Below the pieces are notes generated by a model. That model made no database searches, was not told where the DNA came from, and saw nothing but the letters and a program-made list of their open reading frames with translations. A stretch of 64,000 nt of DNA, taken from contig OX243817.1 of the NCBI GenBank assembly GCA_945859605.1, positions 20,187,718-20,251,717 of the forward strand. The letters run 5' to 3'. This document shows, piece after piece, positions 32,701 to 44,181 of the stretch. The position numbers were made by a program, and so were the translations under genes. Position 1 is the first letter of the stretch; each line of letters opens with the position of its first letter. Source of the stretch: Lumbricus rubellus. Taxonomy: Eukaryota > Annelida > Clitellata > Crassiclitellata > Lumbricidae.

Positions 32701-34261
32701 AGTGAAAACCCTTGCTGTGTTACAGCAGAAAATGAAAAAGAACAAAACGCAATTGGTTGCTGACAACAATGTGCTGTTTAGTCGACTGCTGGTGATAATG
32801 TCACGAAAATCACCTAATGATTTAGAATTGTACTTCAAGTATGAACTTACCACAGTGCCTACGGCTATGTTCTCTGATGGTGGGTTGCGCAAGACAAACA
32901 AGTCCATGCTTGCAAAACAGCTGAGAAAAAATACTTCTGCTGTGTTGGATCAGCCAAGTGGCCCACTGCATCATGTCATCGATGGTGGATCTCTGCTTCA
33001 TCGGGTTGTATGGATTCCAAGTGGAACTTTCTTTGACGTTGTTCAGCAGTACATCGAATACATCAGGAGGCATTATGGTTACAAGTGTACAATAGTATTT
33101 GATGGATATTGCAATGGGCCATCAGTCAAGGATTCCGAGCACATGCGCAGAGCAAAGAAGTCCTGTCCAGATATCGATGTTCGGGAACACAATCCAGTAT
33201 ACAGTAATCAGAGCGCATTTCTGATGAACTCTGCAAATAAACAGGCATTTGTATTCATGTTAGCTCGGCACTTACAGATGCAGAATTACGATGTTCAGCA
33301 TGCTGTTGATGATGCTGATACACTGATTGTCCGTGTTGCAATTGAGTTGGCCACCAAACAAGAATCAACAGTCGTGGTTGTTGCGGACGACACAGACGTT
33401 CTAGTGTTACTCTTATATCACTTCAGTAATGAAATGTCTGACATCTACATGATGTCTGAAATGGCACGAAAGCGTACTGCGCGCGTGGCTCTTTCATCGG
33501 TTCGCTCGATACGAAATGACATCGGTGAGCGAGCTGCACGTCAACTGCTTGTCATCAGTGGTTGCGACTCTACATCTGCACTCTATGGCCATGGAAAAGC
33601 AGGGGTCTTTAGAACCGTTATCAACAAACAGGATTCTGTAGTCCAGACACGCATCATTGAATCTTCAACTAGCACACATGCAGAAGTTGTTGAGGCAGGT
33701 ATGAAATTGATGGTGACAATATATGGTGGCAAGTCAGAAACTGATTCATTGAACAGTCTGCGATATGCTGCATACATGAACCAACTTGCGACCTGCAAAA
33801 GGCAACCGAATCCAGAACGGCTTCCACCCACAAACGATGCTGCAAAGTATCATCTGTTCCGCGTTCACATACAAACTGTGCAATGGAAATATCTGATGGC
33901 AGTCGACCTGAATGCAACAGAATGGGGGTGGAAGGAAGAGAATGGGATGTTACTACCAATAACAACAGATCTCAAAGCTGCACCCGATGATCTTCTCAGT
34001 GTCATCAGCTGCAAATGTAAAATGTCGAAGAAGCGTCCTTGCAGTTCACTAGTCTGCACTTGTCGAAAGCATGGCTTGAACTGTGTTGCATCATGCAAAC
34101 ACTGCTGTGGCAAGGCATGCGATAATGTTCTGCTGGACGCTGGTGTACCTGCTGAATGTGAGACGATGGAATCTCACAGTTTGGAGGCGACGGCATTTGA
34201 CAGTTTGGATGACATCGAGCTCTACGAGGAAATTGTGGAAACGGATATGGATTGGGATTAG
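29764..34261 (+). pseudogene. Large zinc-finger, PIN/XPG-like nuclease and CXC protein
   Basis: About 1500 codons in two overlapping frames (29764-31161 and 31082-34261) joined by one frameshift near 31130. The N terminus has two Cys/His clusters: CVIC..HKSCQAKY, and CVLCGAYC..HVKCYLYF. A middle segment DNVDHN..STFHGMG is conserved in this protein family. At about 32965-33600 lies a PIN/FEN-like fold with acidic motifs in order: VIDGGSLLH, IVFDGY, VDDADT and VVADDTDVLVLLLYH, then SGCDSTSALYGHGK. The C terminus (34012-34130) is a Cys-rich CXC-like domain, CKCKMS..CSSLVCTCRKHGLNC. Likely role: DNA cleavage and binding during transposition; inferred, not shown. Apart from the frameshift the frame is open, so the copy is young or the shift is a sequencing error. 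Confidence 0.78.
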
Positions 34262-34589
34262 ACTTGTTCCATGTGGTGGTCACTTAGAAGCATATGGGCA
34301 TTGAGTTGTCACCTATCAATAAGGTTTATCGTATGTGTACATTGTCTTTATTGTGTATGCATTCAAGTAATGAGCTCTTCCTGTTTCTGTCGCAGAATAA
34401 GTTAATACGCATTATGATAATGGCTATGGATACGGCAACTGGATATATATGTATACCAAATCTTCACGAATCATTTATTTTCAAGCAGACTTCATTGGCA
34501 TATACTGTTTGATGTAGTACAACATAAAAAAAACCTTTGCAGCTTGTTACACAACTTTTCACCCCCTCCACATTTGTACGACCCGTCTA

Positions 34590-35510
34590 AGATGTGTTCT
34601 AGGACGTTAAGATGGTCAATATCTATTAGAGTAATATCGCACAAGCTCGGTAGAAGCGTTGTAAATAGGTTTTTCTGGACGTTTTCATTAGGACTATCTT
34701 CACAATCGCAAGTATATTTCCTGCAGTAAAGCACCATCACACATGGTGCAAGGAACTTGTTTTCCAATTTCAGTAAGAATGCAGTACTTCTAAATGATGC
34801 ACTCTTGCATTCAGATTCTTGATTAATTGATACAAAGGCATTAGATTAAACATAGATGGTGCGTTATTGCGCTTCTAGAACTCTTAAATAATTTCAATCT
34901 CAGCGTGTTACGACGGATAGCTATAGACCGATTGACTCTACAAAATTAATTTAATGAAGCAAAATACGAGTTATAAAATCGCGACAAAGATTTCATAATA
35001 CAATTTTAAGGTCAGTAAGTCGGTTGGTTGTCGGTTATTAATAACACTCGTGATTAAAAAGTATTTTCTCTAACTTTTAGGAATAGTTTTAGACTGAGTG
35101 TTATAATTATTTTGAGAGCGAGCGATAATACAGTGAATTTGTTTGCTTGGTTGAAAATAATTACTGTACTACCAGACTTGGACATGCATAGCCCTTGATT
35201 TAAGTAGGTTTTCTCATTTTAAAACTATTTTTGATTATTATATTTTATTTCTATCACTACAGATAGTGGCATCTTCCTTATGCAGAAGTCTGTGTATTGT
35301 TAACTTTATTGGACAGTTTTGCGTTCCACTGCCGCATTAAGTCTTATAGCGCGTATAATCATAATCTCGACATTTCCACAGCATGTAATATCTCTCTGTG
35401 AAATAAGTTGTTTCTTTGTGAGACTTGCTACTATTTCATAATGCTACCATGCTTAGTTGACTGAACCCTTAGAAAATTAATAGAACTCCATCTTAAAATG
35501 CAATGCAACC
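34590..35510. other. Noncoding part of element A
   Basis: AT-rich sequence between the right TIR of the nested element and the transposase gene. It is probably 5' UTR or intron of the gene that starts near 35526, since TTTTTTTCAG directly precedes that ATG. No other feature seen. Confidence 0.5.
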
Positions 35511-35525
35511 ATGATTTTTTTCAGG

Positions 35526-38001
35526 ATGGATCCCAAGTTATTTTATTCTAAACGTCCAAAAAGAACTATCAGAGTCCCACTGAAATTTCAGTTACACTAT
35601 ACACAGCGGAAGAACATCGTGAAGATTGCTACTACATCAGCCACTACACTTGCTACTCCATCAAACACTCCGTCTGCTGTCATCGAGGACACTCCATCTG
35701 CTGTCATCGAGGACACTCCATCTGCTGTTCTCGAGGACACTCCATCTGCTGTTCTCGAGGACACTCCATCTGCTGTTCTCGAGGACACTCCATCTGCTGT
35801 CATCGAGGACACTCCATATGCTGTCATCGAGGACACTCCATCTGCTGTCATCGAGGACACTCCATCTGCCGTCATCGAGGAAAGTCCGCTTAAGATTATC
35901 TTGTCAGACGGTCATTATTTAGAAGGAAATGATATAGTTTTTGGTTCTATCGATGAATTGAACTCATTTATTCAACACAACGGATTACTTTCAAATGATG
36001 TAGGCCTACTTGATTACGTCAATGTTCCCTCAAATGGTATTGATGTGTCTATGAATGATCCAGATTGTGTGGATGTGTTCCCAATTGATGGCCCCAAGTC
36101 TGACACAGAGCATTCAGTTCACGTCGACCCAGATTTTTTTCTTGAATCAGTTGCTTCCCCGATTAATGCTGGCATCCCCAATGAAAATGTAGAAGTAATG
36201 GCTAAAAGATTAACTCGAAAAAGAAAGAGAAATACTGATCTTTGGAAGAGGAATGTCCGTAAATCAAAACGTTTAAAAGGCGAAGTTCATGTTAACTCTG
36301 TTGGGGTTGAAGTTAGTGCAAAAAGTGTGAAACTGGTTAATTGTAAATGCAGACTAAAGTGCAATGAGAATTTCTCTGACAATTCTCGAAGCATGATAAA
36401 TCAGGAATACTATGCATTGGGCGATTATAAGCGTCAGAAAGATTTTATATTGCAAAATATTGTCGTGAGGAAAACTAAAACTCGGCAAGTGAAATATCGC
36501 ACCAATGCAGATGGCTCTGAAGATTTGACAAACGCAAAGCATACTTCAGTTGCTTATTACCTGCTGCTAGAAGAATCTAAGAAACGTGTATGCAAAAATA
36601 TGTTTCTGAAAACATTGAGTATAAGCAACCGAGCTGTACTCACTGCCATAGCAAATAAAACAGAAGCTGGAATTTTTGCAGGGTCAGATGGTAGAGGATG
36701 TCAGCCGTCCAGAAATAAAACGGCCGTGGAAGTTATGAATGCAGTTCATGAACATATCAGTTCATTTCCGAAAACAGAGAGCCATTATTGTCGCAAAGAC
36801 ACAAACAGACAGTATCTCGATAGCGGTCTAACTGTTAAAAAAATGTATAGCTTGTATCTTGACATGTGCAAGAAGAAGTATGGTGAAATGCACAAGCCAG
36901 TTTCAGAGGCAATCTATAGACGTACATTTGTTGAGGAATATAATCTTGGTTTCTACCATCCCATGAAAGATCAGTGTAGTGAATGCACAAAATTTAACTT
37001 AATGAGTGCTGAAGACAAAGAAAGAAATAGAAATGACATAAAACAGCACAAAGAGCGGAATGAAGAAGCTCAAGCTGATAAGGCTATCGATAAAAGAAGG
37101 GCAATCGAGAATTCCAAATTTCATTCAGTAACATTCGATCTTCAGTCGGTTTTACAAGTTCCATGCTCTGGTGCATCTCTAATGTACTACAAAAGAAAAC
37201 TGTGCTGTTATAACTTAACAATATACGAACAGGCGCCGCCTAATGAAGCCTATTGCTATTTGTGGTCCGAGGTTAATGGCAAGAGAGGCAGCAATGAAAT
37301 TGGATCGTGTCTATAATTATCTCAAACATTTGCCCAATGATATCTCAGAGATCTCCATGTTTTCGGACACATGTGGTGGGCAGAATCGAAATGTGTGTGC
37401 CATACTTCTTCATGCCGTTAGAACTATTGATCATATTGATGTTATTGAGCAAAAGTTTTTGGAGAAAGGCCATTCATTTATGGAATGTGATTCGATGCAT
37501 TTGGCTATTGAACGGGTTAAGAAAAACACTTCAATATATTCAGTGTCCACATGGAGCACTGTCTTTGAGTTAGCTCGCAAAAACCACCCATACAAAGTTG
37601 TGCAGATGCAATTTTCTGATTTCCTGGACTGCAAAGCACTCTGCGATGAAACAATTAAAAATCGCACAAAAGATGAAAATGGGGATGTCGTGAACTGGTT
37701 GAAAATAAAAGTTTTGTGATTCGAAAAAGCAAACAAAAATGTTGTGCAATATAAATATCGCTATGCGGATGACTTCAAGAAAATTAATATCCTTGGCAGA
37801 GGCCGGCGTTGCATTATGTCAGACTTGAAGCCTTGCTACAAAGCAATGCTCCCAATTGCAGCTCTGAAAAAGGCAGATTTGTTGTCTCTTTGTAAGTCGG
37901 GTGTTATTCCCAGTGAGCACCATCTGTTTTTTAAAAATCTACTTTCACTTAAACAAGTTTCAAACATCAATGAGGATGACAAAACTGATGTGGATGAATG
38001 A
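35526..38001 (+). pseudogene. Element A transposase-like protein (RNase-H-fold candidate)
   Basis: The start is set at the ATG after a good 3' splice site (TTTTTTTCAG|G). Order: basic N terminus; nine 8-residue repeats (EDTPSAVI); basic stretch LTRKRKRN..LWKRN; CKCRLKC; ESHYCRKDTNRQYL; and C-x2-C at CSECTKF. The putative catalytic region has FDLQSVLQVP, YYKRKLCCYNLTIY, GSNEIGS, FSDTCGGQNRN, then GHSFMECDSMH..IE. The aspartates of FDLQ and FSD and the acids of MECD could form a DDE/D triad (inference). A frameshift near 37310 and a TGA at 37717-37719 break it. Two homologues occur at 45741-50709 and 53138-55662. The superfamily is not certain; Sola-like is one option. Confidence 0.72.
35665..35880 (+). 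repeat. 24 bp in-frame minisatellite in element A gene
   Basis: Nine copies of a 24 bp unit (GACACTCCATCTGCTGTCAT plus CGAG) encoding EDTPSAV(I/L). The opposite strand is also stop-free because the unit is a multiple of three. Confidence 0.93.
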
Positions 38002-38685
38002 TGGAGTACATTATTAAAATAATGCATTATCCATTACTTTCATTACGTTGACATTAATACTGTTGAGTTTTTTTAAATTATTCATTGCAATGTGCTCATG
38101 TTGTCTGTTGACTGGAGTAATTTCAATGCTCATTGCCATAATTATGCTCATGTTGGACTTCAACAATTTTAATGCTCGATCGAGTTATTTCCTAATGATT
38201 TCTCACTCAAGAAACTGATGACAAGTGGTATGATAATAAGAAAATTATTCTTCTAAAATGGTGTCATAATTATTATTAGTCTATTATGATTACTGCATTC
38301 AAGTAACTAACTATCACCAATGAAGTAACAATTATGCTATTGTCTATTATAAGAAACAACAACAAAAGTAGCAGCAGGAATGCACTATCTGTAAATAGTG
38401 CATTCTAGGTCAACATCAATTGCTCTTGTGCTGCGAGCAATACTGCACCATATCCAAAATTCATGCAAGAACGCACCAAAATAGTGAAATAGTTACTATT
38501 ACCTTCACTTTTTTACTCTTAACTTTAAAAACTCAATGATTTCTATAATTAAAGTCGATGGGCGTGAAAGAGAGATAATTTCTGAAAAAATGTGATATCA
38601 ATGTTTCTGAATGAATGTGATCTGGATTTATCATTACACTTTCAATCTTGAAAAGCAGTTTTCTCAGTTTGCACATTTTCCAATC
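38002..38685. other. Right noncoding arm of element A
   Basis: AT-rich arm with a perfect 11 bp stem hairpin (GAATGCACTAT / ATAGTGCATTC, 38378-38405). It also has an extra copy of the TIR word GCAAGAACGCACCAA near 38465, in the same orientation as the left TIR. These may be transposase-binding sites. No gene. Confidence 0.6.
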
Positions 38686-38704
38686 TGGTGCGTTCTTGCT
38701 TTAA

Positions 38705-40486
38705 CCCCTCGATATATATCGAAGACCAGTGATGAAAGAATCGTCATTAGTCACTTCAGACATTAGGCCTAATTTGGATTCTGTAGACCAGTCTTTTGTT
38801 GTTAATTCTTTAACACAAGCTGTAGATCATGATGCTAATCAGACTGATGATAATGTAGATGATGTTGATAATCAAATCAATGATTTAGTAGATAGTGATA
38901 GGCCTTCTCAGTTAATTGACATGGCGTTGTTTAATGACTCTGAGATCATAAATCTTCAGGACAGTTGTCCTGAATTGTCTTCGTTGTTACAGTATCTTGA
39001 GTCTGATATTTTAGCAGCCGATGATGCATCTGCTAGAAAGATTTTGCTCATAGCAGATCAGTTTTCTCTCGTACATGGAGTTCTTTATCATCTTTATCAA
39101 CCAAAGGCTAAGGACATTGGTTTAGTGAGACCTTTAATCCAACAATTAGTTGTACCAGTGATCTTAAGAGACAAAGTGCTGCAGGCGGCACATGATCAGT
39201 TAGCACATGCTGGCCAAGAAAGAACATATCTCACACTAAGGTCAAGGTTTTACTGGAAGTGTATGTACGCTGATTGTGTCAAATATGTATCATCTTGTCT
39301 CATTTGCCAACAGAGCAAGCGTCCTAAAGCCACGACGAAGGCTCCTTTACATCCTATACCAGTTTCTGATGTGTTCGCTAGATGGTCTATCGATTTAGCT
39401 GGTCCTCTTCCAGTCAGTCCTACTGGCAACACATTTATTTTAATATGTATTGATAGTCTTTCAAAATGGCCTGAACTGATTCCAGTGAAGGATCAAAGTG
39501 CTGTGACAGTAGCAAATGCTTTGTATGATCACATTTTCACACGTTTCGGCCCCCCTCATTCGATTTTGAGTGATAGAGGCAAGGCGTTTCTTTCAAAGAT
39601 TGTACAAGATTTATGTAAACGGTTGAAAGTCAAACGTATTTTTACTTCTAGTTACCATCCCCAAACGAACTCGACCGCGGAGAGGGTATGGTCGGTTTTG
39701 TGGGCCGCACTGCGTTCGTATTGTATCAACCAAAACGAGTGGCAAGATCATCTGAGTAGCATAGCCTATGCACTTAGGTCAACTCCATCTGCTAGTTCTA
39801 AATTTAGTCCTTCCATGATTCTCTATGGAAAAGACCTAGAACTGCCACTACAGTCTGCATTGCTTCCAACTTCAACAGGTAGAGCGGGAGTAGATGCATA
39901 CATTCGTCAGTTGTTGCCTCGTCTGCACATAGTTCGTCAAGTAGCTGTTGATAGTATCAAAGCTTCGCAGCAGACTTACAAGAAATACTATGATAAGGAC
40001 AATAGACCTAGGGTATATCAACCAGGAGATCTTGTTTGGCTACATTCTAGCTATAATCCCAAGGGCGTATGTCCAAAACTTAGGAGGAAGTACGAAGGTC
40101 CTTATGTTATAGTAAGTGCATTTTCTAATGACACTTATAAGATAAGGCATGCAACGACAAATCAATTGATGTCATCTCCAGTTCATGTAGATAGGCTAAG
40201 ATCATATCTCAATGATCAGGATAGTTTGTTGGAAAAATTCAGGGACTTGTTAGGGCAGTCTGCTCCAGAAATCGGTAATGATACCGACGCCTCTGCTGAT
40301 CCAGTAGAGTCGCAACAGGATGACATTGTCACTCCTCCCATTCCAACGACGTCTTCGTCAGGTGAATTGTATTCTCATGATGTCATCAATCCTCAAACTG
40401 ATGCACCTGCAATGCAGTTGTCACCATCGCCGCCTGTTGTCACCATCGCCGCCTGTTGTCAGCGACGATGCCTCCGCCGTGAGTAA
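38705..40486 (+). pseudogene. gypsy integrase
   Basis: The readable frame starts at about 38729. It has an HHCC zinc domain (HDQLAHAGQERTYL followed by CVKYVSSCLICQQSK) and a D,D-35-E core: IDLAGPLPV, then LSDRGKAF, then STAERVW, with exactly 35 residues between the last D and E. A GPY/F-like segment follows (YQPGDLVWLHS, KLRRKYEGPYVI, SPVHVDRLRSYL). It inserts retrotransposon cDNA. The catalytic core is complete, but the gene is separated from RT by the 10 kb element A and the frame at the junction is shifted. Confidence 0.92.
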
Positions 40487-40784
40487 TGATCCTTTACTTG
40501 TCAGCTATAATCCTGCCTCTCCTAGTTCGTCAGCAGAACCTGTTGCTTCGAGACTTCCTACCTCATCTGCTCAGAGTAATGATGTTAAAAATGATCCTAA
40601 TTATACACCCGCTAGCCAAATGTGGTTTCCAGCAGATAGAATATTAGAATGTAGAGTTCAGAATGGTCAAAGAATGTATAAAGTTAAGTGGTCAGATAAA
40701 AATTGGCCAGCTTCTTGGGAAAAGGAATCAGACATTTCACAAGTTTTGAAAGATGTATTTCATGCATCATATACTTCTGAGTGA
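40320..40784 (+). pseudogene. gypsy C-terminal chromodomain
   Basis: In a second frame overlapping the integrase end. The last 60 residues read FPADRILECRVQNGQRMYKV, then a KW..WPASWEKESDI pattern, a chromodomain with the usual aromatic/acidic spacing. Such domains at the end of gypsy pol steer integration toward particular chromatin. The frame change from integrase near 40440 coincides with a short CCATCGCCGCCTGTTGTCA duplication (40427-40460), which may have caused it. Confidence 0.8.
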
Positions 40785-41264
40785 GGCTAATGCAGAAGAT
40801 ATAGATGTATACATACTGCGCAGAAGACAATGTGTATTAAAATGATTATGGGTGTCGGGCAATTAGGTCACCTAACCGCCTCTGGGCAGCCACCGACAAA
40901 TGGGGATGACCGATGGGTGTGGTAAGAAATTTGATATGAGATGTGTGCTGGATGCAGACCGACCGCTCATCGGTTGGAGATGCCTCCAAGCTGAAGATGA
41001 GGACGACAGTGACAAATGATTTGGCACCTACATGGCATATTTCGGGTGGGGGAAGTGATATACAGACCCACTTCACTGGATGTAGGATAGTAGGTGAATG
41101 GGGAGGGGTTTAAGAAAAAAAGAACCGCTCTGCAGAAACAAAGAGATGCTGGAATATTAGGCCCGGGTTCGCGTCCCTCTGGGCAGTTCCACAAAAGTTA
41201 GAGAAGCGCGAGCACCGTAATTTTGTAAAGAGAGATAAAGAAAAGCATTGTTAAAGGAGAAGAC
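40785..41264. other. Noncoding stretch after gypsy pol
   Basis: May contain the gypsy 3' end or LTR start (TGTCGGGCAATTAGG near 40855), but no matching left LTR was found. It also holds GGTTCGCGTCCC near 41168, which superficially resembles a tRNA T-loop but does not fold into a tRNA. Confidence 0.35.
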
Positions 41265-42053
41265 ATGGCGTCGTGTAGCAAAGTGATTTATGAAGGGAGT
41301 CTCAACGGTATGGAGGAGGAAGTTGGGGATAGGAACATAGATACATCGTTCGAAGAGCTACTGGAAAAATTAGGGGAGACTGGAAGTACACCACGTAGTG
41401 ATCAGGACGGAGAAGAGAGGGGTCCATTTTCCCCGATTTCTTCAAGTGGTCCGGATGCGGAGGTAGGGGACGTTAACAACAGTCTCTGTAACCCACCGGA
41501 TGCACAAGACGTCGCCGTCCCATCAGCCGTTGTGTCCAAAATACCTGCACCTTCATGGAGGACCCATTCAACCGGTACTCTGTTTTTGGTAATTGATAGA
41601 ATGTTGGTGAGGGGAGCAAGATCGCTACCTTCTTCGGAAATTGAAGCGATCAGACGGATGACGCCGCCACTGGAGTTGGATATCGATCCACTGCCGGCGA
41701 TGTTGGTCGCTATACAGGCATTGGCGCATACGCCTGGAGCGCTGGACGTGTTGCGTGCCTGGAACAACAGGCTCGGGGTGAGAGTTGCTGAAAGCGGGCA
41801 CCTGGTTCCGCGCACATACACTCCTGTGGGCTTCGGAACGATGGGAGATTCTGGCATCTGGAGTTTAGCAGTAAGGATCATTATGCAGTTTCTCCGACAA
41901 CATATGCCTGCACTTGAGATGGATTTTCTCGGCGCCATTCGTGACATTTATCGTGACACAGGAATGCATGCATGGGCCGTGGAAGTCGTGGTGCACACCC
42001 TCTACTTCGTTTTACATGCGAGTTGGGTGTGGGAGTTGCTCTTCTGTCTGTAA
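41265..42053 (+). CDS. Unrecognised 262-residue ORF
   Basis: Starts at an ATG in a reasonable context (GAAGACATGGCG). The N-terminal 100 residues are acidic and Ser/Pro-rich. The C-terminal 150 residues are more ordered, with SEIEAIRRMTPPLELDIDPL and several hydrophobic helical segments (WSLAVRIIMQFLRQHM, WAVEVVVHTLYFVLHASW). I do not recognise the protein. Its position between a dead gypsy and gag-like retroelement pieces suggests a Gag or other transposon protein, but a captured host gene is possible. Confidence 0.45.
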   Translation: MASCSKVIYEGSLNGMEEEVGDRNIDTSFEELLEKLGETGSTPRSDQDGEERGPFSPISSSGPDAEVGDVNNSLCNPPDAQDVAVPSAVVSKIPAPSWRTHSTGTLFLVIDRMLVRGARSLPSSEIEAIRRMTPPLELDIDPLPAMLVAIQALAHTPGALDVLRAWNNRLGVRVAESGHLVPRTYTPVGFGTMGDSGIWSLAVRIIMQFLRQHMPALEMDFLGAIRDIYRDTGMHAWAVEVVVHTLYFVLHASWVWELLFCL

Positions 42054-43007
42054 ACTGTGAGGAACGGTTATTTTCGTGTATTTCCTGGAATTACTATATC
42101 GTTGTTAAACGAGAGACATCTTCGTGGATGACATTAGACATTGCTTTAGAGATTATACATGTTTACTTATTACAATAATACGTATTATGACAATATTATT
42201 ATTATTATCTTTATTATTTCTATTATCTTTAGACCAAATAGCCTGAACAGACTCGATCTATAATTCGAAATTCTGTAGAACTGTGCGTGGAGTATAGTAA
42301 CGGATTGTCGAGTGGAAATCGGCCAGCTCCAGGGTCTGACTGATCCGACCAACCTGGACCGACCTGGATCCTTGCCAGGGTAAGGAGGCGACCGCCGCAA
42401 CGGAGCGCTTCCGAACAATATAAAAGGCTTTCTGCGGAAGACGAGTGCGCGATTCGACGGAATACTCTCTGGGAGGAACCTGCGTCACTTTGGATAGCAA
42501 ATTCGCAGAAAAGACCCTCGGAAAAAGGAGTTAAGTCGCCGCCCGTTTCTCGATCTATATGGATCGAGATTGCGAGAATTTTGTTGTTTGTTGTTGGGGA
42601 AGTTTCTGAAGGAAATAACGGGATTACGCTACAGAAAACGGAACTGTAACTGTTGGTTGGAGCATTCAGTTGGGATTTATTCTTGTCAACGAGCTACATT
42701 TGTGGAATTGAGTGCAACAAACGGTGAAGTCTGAACTAATCTTATTATTGTTGTAGCTAGCGATCAGCTGTGCGAGTACAGAGGTCGAAACAGGGAAAAA
42801 CCCACACTCTAAAAGTTTCCCATGTTTACGACCGCCGCCGCTCTTTATAAGGGGCTGCAGTGATTGTGAAAGTGAGACAGGGACGGACTGTCCAAGTATT
42901 ATTATTGTTTACCTTAGCTTTATTATTATCTTTTGACATTCTGTAATAGTAGATTACTACTAACGTATATTCTGCTTTGTTAAAAAATACAAAAGGATTG
43001 TACCACC

Positions 43008-44181
43008 ATGTCTGTTTCACCTTCATTGAGAATGTTAGGAGAAGAAGAAGAGGAAGACAATCTAGAAATGAATAGGAATAGGCTTATATCTGTTTCGCCT
43101 AATCAGATGTCTGCACTTGAAGTGATGCTTGCTCAAATGACTAAGACTCTGAATGGCATGGACGGAAGACAGAAAGAGATGGACGGAAGACAGAAAGAGA
43201 TGGACGGAAGACAGAAAGAGATGGACAGAAGGAAACGGATGAACGAGTGTTTGGTATTTCTGGACGAATGAATGAAGTGATTGGACGAGTGAGAGAAGTG
43301 GTGAATGAACAGGAGGAGGTTAGAAGACATCTCTCTATGAGAACGACTGATTACATGTTTCCAACTAAACCTAATACAAATTTAGGCCTACAGCAACAGG
43401 AGGACGATGGAATTGACCAGACACGTATGAGTGGTTCTGGCAAGGTAATTTACAGAAGTGAGGTCGGAGAGATGGAAGGAGAAAGAGAGGTGAGCGAGTA
43501 TGCAAGGCGATCGCAATCGGACCCTTGTCCTGAATCAAATAGGATAGCAGATAATGATTCTGCCGCGCCAGCCACTGCGGACCTCCTGGAAGGAGAAGAA
43601 AGGAACCGCCCGAGTAGGAGTAGGCCTAGAGTGAGATGTAGTGAACGGCTGAAAGGTAGGAGCCGGAGGGACTACGCCACAATGGATCGGGTTGGGTTCC
43701 GCTCACCAGTAGAAGTCGATCGTCTACCCCCGAATCCCGGAGTGGGGGTGGTACTCAAACGGGTCGGAGTAGCGCCCTTCCCGGCCACTTCCATGACGAC
43801 GTACGGCCCTGACGGGGGAGGGACTCTCCCTCGAGAGACGCCAGTCCCAACGGATAGGGAGCGAATCAGCAGGGGGGAGGAACGTACAGGTACTCAAACG
43901 GGTCGTAGTAGCGCCCTTCCCGGCCACTTCCATGACGACGTACGGCCCTAATGGGGGAGGGACTCTCCCTCGAGAGGCGCCAGTCCCGACGGATAGGGAG
44001 CGACTCAGCAGGGGGAGGAACGTACAAAACTACGGACGCAAAGAAAACTCGTGCTGGAGAACTTGGACGCATCCGGACAAGTCACCCGGAGCTGTGGAAG
44101 GACAATTTACGCAAACGACGTAAAGCGAAAGTAGACACAAAACTATCTGTACCATGTGAAATAGCAGAGGTTGATCTGTAA
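43008..44181 (+). pseudogene. Gag-like coiled-coil protein, broken
   Basis: Opens MSVSPSLRMLGEEEEEDN, then has a 7-residue repeat (GRQKEMD, three to four copies from a 21 bp tandem repeat at 43159-43224) within a predicted coiled coil. It continues in another frame from 43247. The C-terminal part is arginine/proline-rich and spans a 139 bp tandem duplication. Function unknown; by layout it resembles the protein inside the 45911-47584 insertion (SPSLNLL..EEEE then coiled coil). Confidence 0.45.
43751..44027 (+). repeat. 139 bp tandem duplication
   Basis: Two adjacent copies (43751-43889 and 43890-44027) starting GTACTCAAACGGGTC and differing at a few bases. 139 is not a multiple of three, so the duplication shifts the frame of the surrounding gag-like ORF. 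Confidence 0.92.

Larger units (their letters stand above)
29121..34587 (+). mobile_element. PIN/XPG-nuclease-encoding TIR transposon (Academ-like)
   Basis: The ends start GACGGGTC and continue as an imperfect inverted repeat of about 100 bp (29121-29225 against 34490-34587). This includes the well-conserved core AAGCTGCAAAGGTTTTT. TA lies at both outer edges (29119-29120, 34588-34589). Nested in element A. Its only large gene is the nuclease-like protein at 29764-34261. The gene content recalls Academ transposons that encode an XPG-type nuclease; that assignment is from memory. Confidence 0.75.
28548..38700 (+). mobile_element. TTAA-flanked DNA transposon (element A)
   Basis: Both ends carry the 15 bp inverted repeat AGCAAGAACGCACCA (28548-28562; inverse 38686-38700) and are flanked by TTAA (28544-28547, 38701-38704). 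TTAA duplication is typical of piggyBac, Kolobok and Sola3; the TIR does not settle which. A second direct copy of GCAAGAACGCACCAA sits subterminally near 38465. After removing the nested element 29121-34587 its own length is about 4.7 kb. It encodes the transposase-like gene at 35526-38001. Confidence 0.88.
18880..40790 (+). mobile_element. Ty3/gypsy retrotransposon split by nested insertions
   Basis: The pieces occur in order gag, protease, RT, RNase H, integrase and chromodomain on the plus strand. They are separated by three large insertions (20355-24823, 25843-27676, 28548-38700), each with its own terminal inverted repeats. Without the insertions the coding region would be about 5.3 kb, normal for the family. 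Stops and frameshifts show that it is dead. LTRs were not found. Its left edge is uncertain because the gag start looks truncated. Confidence 0.85.

Noticed and set aside
41155..41190. tRNA-like T-loop GGTTCGCGTCCC
   Set aside because: No matching acceptor, D or anticodon stems could be found around it.
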